Shown here: one piece after another, positions 45,101 to 54,308 of the stretch
Numbering within the stretch: the stretch's first letter is position 1
How the letters are laid out: each line of letters begins with the position of its first letter
Origin: Lewinellaceae bacterium
Lineage (GTDB): Bacteria; Bacteroidota; Bacteroidia; Chitinophagales; Saprospiraceae
Assembly (NCBI GenBank): GCA_020636135.1
Contig: JACJYK010000001.1
Span: 2,838,501 to 2,902,500 of the forward strand
DNA: 64,000 nt
Reading direction: 5' to 3'
Translations under genes and position numbers: made by a program
Notes under the pieces: generated by a model
What the model saw: the letters and a program-made list of their open reading frames with translations, nothing else
What the model was told of the DNA's origin: nothing
Databases searched by the model: none

Positions 45101-45498
45101 ACGCAACGCTGATTGTTGTTCTCACCGGTACCGACCCAAACCACATTCGGATTATTCGGATCCAGGGTTACACAACCAATGGTCCAACTTCCTTCCCCGT
45201 CAAAGACCGGATCGTAAGTAATCCCGGCATTGACTGTTTTCCAAACCCCGCCAGCAGCCGAAGCGACATAATAGATCTTGGGATGATCCGGGTTAACAGC
45301 AAAATCAGCAATACGCCCGGAGGTAATAGCCGGGCCTATACTACGGAATTTCAGCCCGCCAAATGAAGTCTTGTCCACCAGGGTGTCTTTCTTCATGACG
45401 GGAGCAGGTTCTGTGGGTTTCTTCTTTTGGCTCCATCCAGGATGTACCATCAAGCTGACCATCAGCACCAGACTAACGATTCGGAAAAGCTTATTCAT
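42187..45498 (-). CDS. secreted BNR/sortilin-like beta-propeller protein
   Basis: 1103 residues; signal peptide ends PGWSQ at about 24. The main part (about 45-740) consists of BNR/Asp-box repeats, S-T-D-G-G-x-x-W, for example KSTDGGASWSN, KTEDGGKTWNA, KSTDGGKTWDK, STNRGASWEK, TTDGGKTWMK, KSTDLGKTW, forming a VPS10/sortilin-like multi-bladed propeller as in xyloglucanase-type and photosystem-assembly-like proteins. The C-terminal 350 residues include a FlgD-like/Ig segment (NMVRKLTTSPGTGVQRIQWDLRY) and a helical end (LARVVQGAQRTMGSVQNKMRL). The family is widespread in Bacteroidota with unknown function; a glycosidase activity is possible but no catalytic residues are evident. No sorting domain is visible. 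Confidence 0.88.
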   Translation of the reverse strand: MNKLFRIVSLVLMVSLMVHPGWSQKKKPTEPAPVMKKDTLVDKTSFGGLKFRSIGPAITSGRIADFAVNPDHPKIYYVASAAGGVWKTVNAGITYDPVFDGEGSWTIGCVTLDPNNPNVVWVGTGENNNQRCVGYGDGIYKSTDGGASWSNMGLKNSEHIGKIVVDPTNSNVVYVAAIGPVWSSGGDRGVYKTEDGGKTWNAVLTIDEYTGVNDLVMDPRNPEVLYASAFQRERKVFTYIGGGPGSGMYKSTDGGKTWDKANKGLPGVDKGRIGLAISPANPEVIYAIVEAAEDKGGVYASTNRGASWEKRSGYSTSGNYYQEIIADPKDQNTVYVMDTWMQISTDGGRNFKNVGEDFKHVDNHALWIDPNDTDHLLSGCDGGVYESLDRGKNWDFKANLPVTQFYKVALDNALPFYNVYGGTQDNFSMGGPSRTVSGNGIANEQWFMTNGGDGFESQVDPNNPDIVYAQSQYGGLVRFDHRSGEALGIQPKERKDENSYRWNWDAPLVISKHVPTRIYFAANKVFRSDDRGNSWNVISDDLTAQINRNELKVMGRVWGIDAVAKNVSTSPYGTIVAMDESPLDPDLLFIGTDDGLIQITTDGGKTWMKASQPAGVPANTYVNMVLGSQFDKQVLYACYNHHKEGDFKPYVFKSTDLGKTWMSITSNLPERGSSYAIAEDFVDKDLLFVGTEFGAYFSNNGGQSWKALKAGLPTIAIRDIAIQKRETDLVLASFGRGFYVLDDYSALRNSKEADLTAAATLYPVRDALQYELSTPLGLPKKGFQGDNYYLGDNLGPVALITYYVKDKIESLKDKRQGEEKKAAKDGKDNPYPTYDALKAEEDQPDAYLLFTISDADGNMVRKLTTSPGTGVQRIQWDLRYAPKDPVSLGGPSFYNPFAGPDQGRMVDPGRYQVSLSKSENGMITPLAGPVFFEVKALNNTTLPATNREDLVAFQDEVTDLARVVQGAQRTMGSVQNKMRLMKEAIKATEADQEMLMKSWLDIDQQLSSLRTEISGDRIASQLDIDTPPSLTNRLYSVLYEASASTSAPTKTHRDTYMLAKEQFGPWYTKFKALISGPFAQLQQKLVDAGAPYTPDAMLELLKK

Positions 45499-45720
45499 GA
45501 TCGGATTGTTTTTTCAAAGTTAATGAGTTCGCAAAGGAATAGCTACTGTTGCCCATGACATTCATCATTGAGAATGACCAATTGCGTACTGTCAACAGAA
45601 TCAGGATGCATTCTTTGCAAATACCTTAAAGATCCCGGTGTATCAGAGACGATAATCCTGGATTTCAGATTGAACCAGGCCTGTTTTTAAGCCATAAACC
45701 TAGTTATACCAGACTATCGG

Positions 45721-48000
45721 TTATTTCACCACTATTTCGTCCACGAATAACCAGGCTGGAGTCTCCGACCCATTCACCGTTCCCGGATTTTCAGCGGTAA
45801 TTTTAAAATAGCGCGCCTTTTGAGCAGTAAATGTAGACTTAAATTCTTTAATGGTCAATCCACCACCGGAACCCGCATCTGCGTTGGCAAATGTCTTCAC
45901 CGGTGTAAAGTTGGCATTATCAAAAGATACGGAAATGGTAATGTTCGTTGGTAATACGATCTGATGATCCGGGTCCTGGAGAAAATGCGTTTCCACCGAG
46001 CTGAACACCGTGTCTTTGCCAAAATCCATAGTGGCTTCAACATTGTTACCCGAAAACCCCAGCCAGGAATATCTGTAATCTGTTAAGCCGGAAATTCCAT
46101 CGACCAGATAGATGGGATCGCCTCCGGAAAAAAGCGGTGAGGGTGACTGCCCAAAAGAAATGGCCGACTTGCGGAAGAAGATGTGTTCCTGAACCGGCCG
46201 GTCCGCATAACGAAGCAAGTCGGTCTGATATGCCTGAGGAGTAGTTCCCGCCTCATTGAGATGCTTGATCCCTAGCCGGTCACATTCCACCACAAAATTA
46301 TTGGCCAGATCCAGGAGACCTTCCACTTTGATCCATTTCTTATTCACATTTAGATAAAAGCCGCGCTTTTCCGTGCCATATGCTTTAGCCAGTTCCAGGC
46401 TGACGTAGACCAATGGAAGTCGGTCGCGCTGCAACCGGTCACGAAGTTGCGGATCATTGGAGATCAGCGGTTCAGCCTGGTTAAAAAAGTAGTTGTACTG
46501 ATCCATGTATTCCGGACGCAAATAGGTATCCATACCTTCCACCGGGCTTCCCCGGGAAGTAAGAGGCCTGCCACTTGCTTCCAGCTGATTATGGAGTAAC
46601 TCGACGTAGCGGTATACAAAAGGTCCGGCTGCACCGTAATAAAACGAACAAAACTCCTGAATCATACTGTCCACCTGCAGATCGGGATTCCAGAGCAACC
46701 GCGCCGTAACAAACTGTCGCAGTTCAGCCAATTCGCCCCCTGGCTCAGGGTCTCCCTGTGCAACAATTTGCTTCACACCCTGATCCCGGAAGTACTGAAA
46801 GTCCGACTGGATAGCACGCAGATTGGGAAATGGGCTGATATAATTACTGCTTTGTACCAGGTAATCCCGCACCATAATCTGATTGGTCAACTGAAGCCAC
46901 GCCTGCAGGTCGTTGCGGAAACCAGCATTGACATCAGCCGTTGCGATTGGATGAGCATGGTCCAGATCGTCAGCAGGTAAGACGATCAGTACATTGCCTG
47001 CTGGCTTGGTTTTAGGGGCATGACGGTACATACCGCTCATTTCCGCTACAAGTTGCCGGCCCGTAAAATCAGGAGAAAGTTGATTCAGAAAGCGGATCAA
47101 GGTGCCGGCAGGGCTTCCCTCCTCCTCATTGATACGGCTGCAGGCTGCACAGGTACACATCCCATGTGCCGGATCTGGGCTAACTGACCAATAAATTGCT
47201 CCGGGATTCGCCTGAATCCGCAATGCGAGCAAATCCCTCACTTGCTTCTCAACATCGGAATTACTCAAACAAAGTCCCCCATTGTTGATACGCTTTCCAT
47301 TGACTTCCGCATACCATTCCGGATGTTGTGCAAAATAAGAAGTGGCAGGCAGGAGCTTTTCCAGGGTAGCTCCGTGCATCCCCCATAGTTCATTAACCTT
47401 GCTGTTGTCCAGTTTATACCAGTCACTGAAGAACGTACTTTCAGCCCCTGCATAATCCAGCTGCCGGTAAATAAAAGGTGGGTTATAGATCTTGTCCATA
47501 CCCGGAAACGTCAATTCAGTGCCATTTTTGAAAATGGTTGTATTAGCTACATATCGCCGGGCGCCCAGCATTTCGATCAAATCCTGATACCCGTATCTTA
47601 ATCCGACCTCCGAACCGCCACGTAATAATATCCGCTGGCCCTCGGTACGCAATTCATAGCCCTGGGCGGTCAATTGATCCGATTTGCTCTTCCAGCGGTT
47701 GGTGTTCCCGATGCTGATCTCGCGTGCTTTCGGAGCATCCCCATCCGTAAATACCGGAATTTGCACGTTGGCCATTTTGCCAATGATAGACTTCAGATCT
47801 TCAGCAGTGGACTGCTCTACTGAGGTCGGATCCTGGGGAATAATGATGACATATTCCGATTTCCCGTTGGCTACCAAAGTGACAGACTTAGCTGCCGATT
47901 GAACGGATTCACCGGAACAGGAGTACAGGAATAAGGAACTCAGGAGTAGTAAAATAGCAAATGCGGTATAACTTACCGCAAACCGGAGTCTCATATGCAT
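45721..48000 (-). CDS. DUF4838 lipoprotein, glycosidase-like
   Basis: 759 residues; lipobox LYSC near residue 28. The early part (about 40-145, GKSEYVIIIPQDPTSVEQ, YGYQDLIEMLGARRY) is an alpha-glucuronidase-type N-terminal domain; the DUF4838 barrel covers about 190-480 with LWGMHGATLEKLLP, HPEWYAEVNGKRI, LCLSNSDVEKQVRDLL, SVSPDPAHGMCTCAACS and LVAEMSGMYRHAP. The C-terminal about 130 residues resemble a F5/8-type carbohydrate-binding sandwich (NNVEATMDFGKDTVFSSVET, ITISVSFDNANFTPVKT). Related enzymes cleave uronic-acid or N-acetylglucosamine links; the substrate here is unknown. Confidence 0.85.
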   Translation of the reverse strand: MHMRLRFAVSYTAFAILLLLSSLFLYSCSGESVQSAAKSVTLVANGKSEYVIIIPQDPTSVEQSTAEDLKSIIGKMANVQIPVFTDGDAPKAREISIGNTNRWKSKSDQLTAQGYELRTEGQRILLRGGSEVGLRYGYQDLIEMLGARRYVANTTIFKNGTELTFPGMDKIYNPPFIYRQLDYAGAESTFFSDWYKLDNSKVNELWGMHGATLEKLLPATSYFAQHPEWYAEVNGKRINNGGLCLSNSDVEKQVRDLLALRIQANPGAIYWSVSPDPAHGMCTCAACSRINEEEGSPAGTLIRFLNQLSPDFTGRQLVAEMSGMYRHAPKTKPAGNVLIVLPADDLDHAHPIATADVNAGFRNDLQAWLQLTNQIMVRDYLVQSSNYISPFPNLRAIQSDFQYFRDQGVKQIVAQGDPEPGGELAELRQFVTARLLWNPDLQVDSMIQEFCSFYYGAAGPFVYRYVELLHNQLEASGRPLTSRGSPVEGMDTYLRPEYMDQYNYFFNQAEPLISNDPQLRDRLQRDRLPLVYVSLELAKAYGTEKRGFYLNVNKKWIKVEGLLDLANNFVVECDRLGIKHLNEAGTTPQAYQTDLLRYADRPVQEHIFFRKSAISFGQSPSPLFSGGDPIYLVDGISGLTDYRYSWLGFSGNNVEATMDFGKDTVFSSVETHFLQDPDHQIVLPTNITISVSFDNANFTPVKTFANADAGSGGGLTIKEFKSTFTAQKARYFKITAENPGTVNGSETPAWLFVDEIVVK

Positions 48001-48076
48001 TTTTTATGAAGTGCAAATATGGGGAATTCTCAGATATGCTGCCTGATAATGCCGGAATGAAACGGCAGAATGGAGA

Positions 48077-49084
48077 TTATTTCAGATCGCGTACAAAATA
48101 GCGAACCTGGGTGAGCCATTTAGAAGTGTCTGGTTCACTTCCAGGATCGGACAGGTATGCTTCCACGACGGGCGGTATAAACTCCAGATGGTGATCCTTC
48201 ATATAAACCTCCATAGCCGCGTGCGCAGATCCGATAGCATCGTAGGCTCCATAATAGTCAATGGAAAGCATCCGGCTCGCCGGCAAATTGAACGAGGTAA
48301 GCCCTTCCACCTGACCTGAAACCGGTACCACTCCGGCAATATCCGTGCGCCGATTAGTCTCATCCCATACATACGTAAAGCTGCAAGGCATACCCACGGC
48401 TCTGGATCCGGCTTTCTCCATAACTAATCCAAACGTTTGTGTAAAAAAAGCAGTCAGATCGCTGATCGGGATCTCTTTGCGAATGCCTGCATATAATTGT
48501 CCCGGAAAGTCCGATTCCAAAATCTGGTATCCGGAATGACCCACGGATTTGTTGGCTTCGACCAGCGTCTTAAGTTTTTGCATACCTTTTTCAAAATCAG
48601 GGCCAATCATCGCATCCATATTCATAAAATTCATGAATATGCGGCTGATAAAACCATTTTCACCATGCATAGCCCAGGTCACTTTGGTCCCTCCGGACGT
48701 GTCCTGAACCGTCGTGGTGACATCCGCTTCCGAAGCCATCGGCTCTATAAATTTCAGGCGGGTCCCAACCAGTTCACCGGGCACGATCTCCATGATGGTC
48801 TGGGAACCCTTGCCCACCTTATCGTTTCCCTGCCAACTGTATTCAACACCCACCTGACCATCGGTACCTTTGAGTGAAGTGGTCATATTGGGATCCAGGT
48901 CCACCCACGGATTCCACCGGTTTATTTTATCAAAATTATCAATCCAGCCAAATACCTCCTGACGACCGGCGTCAATCACGATTGAGCGGGAGACCAGGTA
49001 GGTTTTAGGTCCGATCAATCCCAATACCACGGCTGCAACTAAAACCGCAATCAGGATGTACATTAGCCAGCGAAGTACCTTCAT
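48077..49084 (-). CDS. membrane-anchored SRPBCC plus GyrI-like protein
   Basis: 335 residues: one N-terminal transmembrane helix (LMYILIAVLVAAVVLGLIG), a SRPBCC/polyketide-cyclase-like domain (about 30-170; VSRSIVIDAGRQEVFGWI, WNPWVDLDP) and a GyrI-like/AraC effector-binding domain (about 185-335; YAGIRKEIPISDLTAFFTQ, GAYDAIGSAHAAMEVYM, EAYLSDPGSEPD). Both domains bind small hydrophobic molecules in other proteins. The pairing is recurrent in Bacteroidota; ligand unknown. It stands 76 bp downstream of the DUF4838 start region on the same strand (upstream in transcription) and may share regulation. Confidence 0.85.
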   Translation of the reverse strand: MKVLRWLMYILIAVLVAAVVLGLIGPKTYLVSRSIVIDAGRQEVFGWIDNFDKINRWNPWVDLDPNMTTSLKGTDGQVGVEYSWQGNDKVGKGSQTIMEIVPGELVGTRLKFIEPMASEADVTTTVQDTSGGTKVTWAMHGENGFISRIFMNFMNMDAMIGPDFEKGMQKLKTLVEANKSVGHSGYQILESDFPGQLYAGIRKEIPISDLTAFFTQTFGLVMEKAGSRAVGMPCSFTYVWDETNRRTDIAGVVPVSGQVEGLTSFNLPASRMLSIDYYGAYDAIGSAHAAMEVYMKDHHLEFIPPVVEAYLSDPGSEPDTSKWLTQVRYFVRDLK

Positions 49085-49148
49085 GGTAAAAGATTTGGGT
49101 CTGTATTAAAGTTACGATTTCGCCGCAACAGATGGCTCACTATTTTAT

Positions 49149-49192
49149 AAATAAAAAGCGGAGGAAATCCATTGGTTAAGACTTCCTCCGCT
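49149..49192 (-). terminator. terminator of the S10 peptidase gene
   Basis: AGCGGAGGAA pairs perfectly with TTCCTCCGCT (10 bp, 16-nt loop), followed on the minus strand by TTTTTATTTAT. It is 22 bp after the peptidase stop. Confidence 0.9.
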
Positions 49193-49213
49193 CGTCCGAT
49201 TGGCCTTACTATT

Positions 49214-50752
49214 TTAAGGCTGAGTTACCGGATGTAATGTTGAATCTATGAACGCTGCAAGGTCTTTTTTGAACATCTTCAAAGACTCATCATGCGTATA
49301 CATCATATGTCCTGCTTCATAATATTTCATTTCTATATTCTTCTTGATCTCAGGAGTAAGGCCAAGGTGATTTATGGTATACTCCACATTATAAAAAGGA
49401 GTAGCCAAGTCGTAATAGCCATTCATGATCATGACTTTCAGGTTTGGATTATGCGACATAGCCTCTGCCATGTCCACTCCGGTATTGGTGCTACCGGAAG
49501 GAAAGCCACGTCCGGAACGGTGTTCCCAATTCCAGTTGAATCCTTTCCGTGCATAGGCTGACACGTGATAATAATTGGATTTATCAACACCCAACTGATT
49601 GTAAAAATAATCCATGAAAGCAGCGGTATATCCCGGAGAAATGGAAGCACTTTGCGGATCATACTGGGTATACTGACTCAGCAAGTCCTGGTTAATTCCC
49701 GTAAAGCGGCTATCCAGCCGGCCTACAGTCACACCTTGTTCCCGCATCAGCTGCTGTGAGAACTCCGGTTGCTTGACCCGCAGATCGGCACGGGTTAGAT
49801 AATCTTCGCTCAGGCCGGTAAAATAAGCCAGTTTGGAGAGTATTTCCTTACGCTCAGCACCCTGTAGCTGGTCTCCCTTCATCAGTGCTGTTGCATAGGC
49901 TCCCCCGGCAAAGTCACGGGCGTCCTGCAGGAACTTGGTTAGCTCCGGCTTTCCGGGCACTTTATCGTGGTACCAGGCAGTTGCTGCATAGGTCGGAAGA
50001 TTGGTAATGTATGAGATGTCGTCACCGGCAGCAAAAGCCAGCATCCGGATATCGAATACGGCAGAGACCATGATGACGCCATTCAAGGACATCCCCAGAC
50101 GCTCCTGGAGATAGTTCATTACACCGGCATTCCGCATGGTGCCATAGCTTTCTCCCAATAAATATTTAGGTGCATTCCAACGATTGTGCTCATTCACAAA
50201 CTGCTTGATGAATAAACTCACTGTGCGGATGTCCTCATCAACACCCCAGAAGTCAGTATTTTTTGCTTTTCCGATCGCATGACTAAGACCGGTTCCTACC
50301 GGGTCGATCATCACGATATCCGCCATATCGATTGGAGAATAGGGATTTTCTTCCAGGTTGTAAGGCGCCGCAGGTGTATAGCCAACATCATTCACTGCAA
50401 CGCGTTTGGGGCCGATAACCCCCATATGCAACCACATCGATGAAGACCCTGGTCCTCCATTATAGGCAAACAGGATGGGCCTCTTTGAATAGTCTGTGAC
50501 ATCATCTTTAAAATAGGCTGTATATCCAAAGAGCGCGATAGGTTCATTTTCTTCGTCACGGAGCTGCAGGGTACCTGCCTCAACCGTATAATTCAGCACT
50601 TTGCCATCCATATGTACGGACCCTTTGGAGGTAGCAACCTCACCCTTGGGGGCCGGTCCTTCCGGTTTATCGGGTTTAGCCTGATCCTGGCTGAAAGCGG
50701 GAGCAATAGCAACGAGAGCAAACCAAAAGCTTGCTAGGAAAATTCGCTTCAT
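49214..50752 (-). CDS. S10 family serine carboxypeptidase-like peptidase
   Basis: 512 residues with signal peptide (ending PAFSQ, residue 22). S10 hallmarks are seen: LFAYNGGPGSSSMWLHMGV (oxyanion region, about 95-113), catalytic Ser about 202 in LLGESYGTMRNAG, Asp in MNGYYDLATPF and His in YEAGHMMYTHDES near the C-terminus. Members remove C-terminal amino acids from peptides; a periplasmic peptide-degrading role is likely. It lies about 100 bp downstream of the nagB fusion but probably has its own transcript end at the perfect hairpin that follows it. Confidence 0.93.
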   Translation of the reverse strand: MKRIFLASFWFALVAIAPAFSQDQAKPDKPEGPAPKGEVATSKGSVHMDGKVLNYTVEAGTLQLRDEENEPIALFGYTAYFKDDVTDYSKRPILFAYNGGPGSSSMWLHMGVIGPKRVAVNDVGYTPAAPYNLEENPYSPIDMADIVMIDPVGTGLSHAIGKAKNTDFWGVDEDIRTVSLFIKQFVNEHNRWNAPKYLLGESYGTMRNAGVMNYLQERLGMSLNGVIMVSAVFDIRMLAFAAGDDISYITNLPTYAATAWYHDKVPGKPELTKFLQDARDFAGGAYATALMKGDQLQGAERKEILSKLAYFTGLSEDYLTRADLRVKQPEFSQQLMREQGVTVGRLDSRFTGINQDLLSQYTQYDPQSASISPGYTAAFMDYFYNQLGVDKSNYYHVSAYARKGFNWNWEHRSGRGFPSGSTNTGVDMAEAMSHNPNLKVMIMNGYYDLATPFYNVEYTINHLGLTPEIKKNIEMKYYEAGHMMYTHDESLKMFKKDLAAFIDSTLHPVTQP

Positions 50753-50851
50753 GATACTAGTTTATGTTAACATTTTAATATACCCGGCATCTGATATCCT
50801 TTTTTCCAGCATCTGGTCACCGGATACAATTGCTAGGTACCAAAATTACAA

Positions 50852-52762
50852 TCAATATTCAAATCGTTTAAAAGCTTCGATGGCTTCATATTCCGCGAGG
50901 CCCAATCGGTCATAAGCGGCAGCAGTGCCTCGGTTGCGCTCTTCAGCTCGTTGCCAGAACTCACGGGCATCGTTGCCAGGAAACAAGGGTCTGTCCTTCT
51001 GCGATTGGTGCTTAAAGATGGCGCGACGCTTCCTGAGCAGTTCCTCGGGGCTGATTGGCACGGCCATATCTATGTCTTCGATATCCCATTCCTGCCAGGC
51101 CCCCCGGTAAAGCCACAACCAACAGTCTTTCGTCCAGGGCCGGTCCTTCAATCGCTTCAGCGCTTCAAAGATGGCCTGCAGGCACACACGGTGCGTACCA
51201 TGTGGATCAGAAAGGTCACCGGCGGCATAGACCTGATGTGGTTTGATGGATTCCAAAAGATCCATCGTCAACTGAATGTCTTCCTCACCAATCGGTTTCT
51301 TTTTCACTTTGCCGGTTTCGTAAAACGGCAGGTTTTGAAAGTGCATGTTTTCTTCCGGAATACCGACATAACGGCAGCCGGCTTTCGCTTCACCTTTGCG
51401 GATCAGTCCTTTGAGTGTTCTTATTTCCGCTGAATCGATCTCACCCGGCACCTTGGTACGGATCTGAGTGCGTATCTGGTTCAGCAATTCCTGCGTCTTA
51501 TCCGGACTCAAACCAAATGCTTCATGGTAATCATTGACGAAATCTGCAAACCGCACCACATCGTCATCAAATACCGCAATATTACCGGAGGTCTGGTACG
51601 CTACATGGACTTCATGTCCCTGATCATGGAGCCGGATGAAAGTTCCTCCCATGGAAATAACATCATCATCCGGATGAGGGCTGAAAATGATCACACGTTT
51701 ATGGGCAGGCACAGCCCGTTCAGGACGGTGGGTGTCGTCGGCATGAGGCTTTCCACCCGGCCACCCGGTGATGGTACGTTGCAGCTGATTAAAGACCTTA
51801 ATATTGATGTTATAAGCCGATTCGTACTCCGTAATGATATCGCCCATACCGTTATCGGCATAGTCGCGGTTGGTCAGCTTAAGGATCGGTTTATCCAGAT
51901 GCAGGGATAGCCAGATCACGGCTTTTTTGATCAGGTCTTCACTCCAGGAACATTCACCTACCAGCCAGGGAGTCCTGATGCGTGTTAATTTGGCACTGGC
52001 GCCGTCATCCACATAGACGGTAGCATTGGGATGTTTTTGGAGATAGGTCGCAGGAATCGAATCCGTTACGGGGCCCTCCACCGCTTTATGAATAATATTG
52101 GCTTTACCTTCTCCCCACGCCATCAGGATGATCCTTTTGGCATCCATGATCGTGCCCACACCCATGGTGATTGCCTTGCGTGGTACATTTTCCTCCCCAA
52201 AGAAATCACTGGCTGCATCGATGATGGTCATAAAATCCAGGGAAATCAGTCGGGTGCGGGACTCCTGCCCGGATCCCGGTTCGTTAAAACCGATATGCCC
52301 GGTGCGTCCGATGCCAAGAATCTGCAAATCCAACCCCCCGAATGATTGAATTTTCTCTTCGTAGGAAGTACAAAACTCACTGATCAGGTCGCGATTCAGG
52401 GTGCCATCCGGAATGTGGATGTGCTTCGGATCGATGTCTACATGATCAAATAAGTACTCGTGCATAAAGCGGACATAGCTTTGCAGAGCATCCGGAGCAA
52501 TCGGATAATATTCATCCAGGTTGAAGGTCACGACGTTTTTAAAACTCAGTCCCTCTTCCAGATGCATGCGCACCAATTCATTGTAGAGGGTTTTAGGAGT
52601 AGATCCCGTAGCGAGACCCAGCACACAGTACTTTCCTTCTTTGGCTTTAGTGCGAATAAGTCCGGCAATATCCTGAGCAATCGCCTTCGAGGCAGCTTCA
52701 GAATGTTCAAAAATTTGGGTAGGTACCTTTTCAAATCGTTGATTACGAGGAGGTAATGCCAT
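50852..52762 (-). CDS. nagB: glucosamine-6-phosphate deaminase fused to PIG-L domain
   Basis: 636 residues. Residues 1-about 300 are glucosamine-6-phosphate deaminase/isomerase: LGLATGSTPKTLY, FNLDEYYPI with Asp/Glu at about 83-84, GIGRTGHIGFNEPGS with His about 156; it turns glucosamine-6-P into fructose-6-P and ammonia. Residues about 355-620 are a PIG-L/LmbE-type domain with SPHPDDDVISMGG (His363, Asp365, Asp366) and DPHGTHR, so it may deacetylate an N-acetyl sugar. The fusion is the usual form in Bacteroidota and could couple deacetylation to deamination, though the PIG-L activity in these fusions is not established as far as I know. No NagA is in the window; a second NagB is at 63308. 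Confidence 0.95.
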   Translation of the reverse strand: MALPPRNQRFEKVPTQIFEHSEAASKAIAQDIAGLIRTKAKEGKYCVLGLATGSTPKTLYNELVRMHLEEGLSFKNVVTFNLDEYYPIAPDALQSYVRFMHEYLFDHVDIDPKHIHIPDGTLNRDLISEFCTSYEEKIQSFGGLDLQILGIGRTGHIGFNEPGSGQESRTRLISLDFMTIIDAASDFFGEENVPRKAITMGVGTIMDAKRIILMAWGEGKANIIHKAVEGPVTDSIPATYLQKHPNATVYVDDGASAKLTRIRTPWLVGECSWSEDLIKKAVIWLSLHLDKPILKLTNRDYADNGMGDIITEYESAYNINIKVFNQLQRTITGWPGGKPHADDTHRPERAVPAHKRVIIFSPHPDDDVISMGGTFIRLHDQGHEVHVAYQTSGNIAVFDDDVVRFADFVNDYHEAFGLSPDKTQELLNQIRTQIRTKVPGEIDSAEIRTLKGLIRKGEAKAGCRYVGIPEENMHFQNLPFYETGKVKKKPIGEEDIQLTMDLLESIKPHQVYAAGDLSDPHGTHRVCLQAIFEALKRLKDRPWTKDCWLWLYRGAWQEWDIEDIDMAVPISPEELLRKRRAIFKHQSQKDRPLFPGNDAREFWQRAEERNRGTAAAYDRLGLAEYEAIEAFKRFEY

Positions 52763-54308
52763 TGGAATGAGATTTTTCAGTTATTACAGTCAATTATTGC
52801 CACAAATATACATGGTGTGCGCACACAGCATATTTATTGCACTCATTTTTCGACTTGTAAGCTAGTCTAAGTCCTGTTTCATACAGTTGAACTAAAGGTA
52901 AAACTTCTCCGGCTCCAAGAAAAAGCTTTTTCTTTAAATGGGATTAACGTTAACGGTATGATCCTTTCACCACGTCATGCTGATCATTTCCATACTTTTG
53001 GATACCATGCAATCATTCCAATCAAAGCTCTTCACGGATCAGCTTTTTCATCTGAAACAATCCCTGAGGATCTTTTGACGATTCATAGAGCACCCCGGAC
53101 AATGCATTGCTTGCTTACTTTAAACATGAACGCATCATCCAGATAGCCACAATCAATAAATTTCTTCCTTTTCACCATTTCTCCCATTCATTAACCAGGC
53201 ATTGGGTATGCACCAAATGAAATAATCTGTTGCTGAATCTTTCAGTAACCGCGCATAAGATTATCACGACTCCCGGGTATTCTTATCATGGTCCCTATTG
53301 AGGTTCATCCTCGCATCAGGAATGTTTAATGGTGATCCAGGTGCTCAAATACAATTCAATCCCACCTACAATAATCCGCTATCCGAAGAAAGCAACTACT
53401 TGTTTCATAACCTGGGCTTAACATTAGTTTCGCACTTCGGTACAACAATATTGCATGATATAAGCTCATCGCAATATTTTGTTGCAGAACTTTAATCTAT
53501 TAATGTGAAATATTTCCCTAGGAACATCATTGCATTTTACCGGCAAATAATACTGCCACAGGTGGTAATGCGTGGTGATTTGAACATATCCATATCCCGG
53601 ATTTGGCACATATATTATCAAATTCGTAACAAGACCACTCCGGTTTTTATGATATTCCCTAGGTGACCTGCCTCCCCTTAGTCCGTAATGAGAGAAACAA
53701 GATTGCTTTTTTTGAAAATGGAATTTGAGTACGATTCAAACACATCAGCAACACTTTTAAAAATCATTCCGGGAATACATATACTTTTTTGAAACCTCGT
53801 AATAAGATTTTTGAGCTCCGGTTCCTGGGGAGTCGGGAAAAAGTATCAATGATCCTGGGCATCCATTCGATAAGCTCTAATCGTTTTTATAAAGCAATGA
53901 TAAAAGCAAATACCGCCAACCATTACCTCCCTTCAGGACCTATCCGGCATTTTCAGATAGTACCATTGCATGTTTATCGACTGCAATTCATTTACAAAAA
54001 TATATCCAGCCGAAGCCCAGAATATAAAACGTAGTATGATTAAAGTCACTTTGGAAGTACTGAAGAGGTGAATTCAGAGTGATTTTTTCCGCATATAGCA
54101 AAAATGTATTAATTCTTTCATCAGTTAACGCAACAAAATATCCTTCCATTCGGTTAGAAAGCCGAACTTTTTATACTTTTGCAGTGATTTTAATACGCGC
54201 ACTATCCTTAAAGAAACCAAAAATATTAAGTTCGATCCATCGGTATGAACCTTGAGATTGAACTATTTGTAAAACACACCATTCTTATTGTCATAAAAAA
54301 AGGGTAAA
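52763..54308. other. 1.5-kb gene-poor region
   Basis: No credible gene in this stretch. Three short open frames on the plus strand (52958-53146, 53298-53495, 53789-54034) have no signal, motif or neighbour to support them. No tRNA-like cloverleaf, REP element or transposon end was seen. The last 150 bp should contain the promoter and leader of the AT-hook gene. The length is unusual for this otherwise dense window. Confidence 0.55.
54153..54181 (+). promoter_or_regulatory. candidate promoter of the AT-hook gene
   Basis: TACTTTTG at 54174-54181 fits the Bacteroidota -7 element TAnnTTTG. A weak -33 candidate (GTTAG) lies about 17 bp upstream, inside a small TTCGG/CCGAA inverted repeat. It would give an mRNA leader of about 120 nt. 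Confidence 0.45.

Noticed and set aside
52958..54034. Three short open frames in the gene-poor region
   Set aside because: All under 85 codons, no motifs, no neighbours, and not better than chance in AT-rich DNA.
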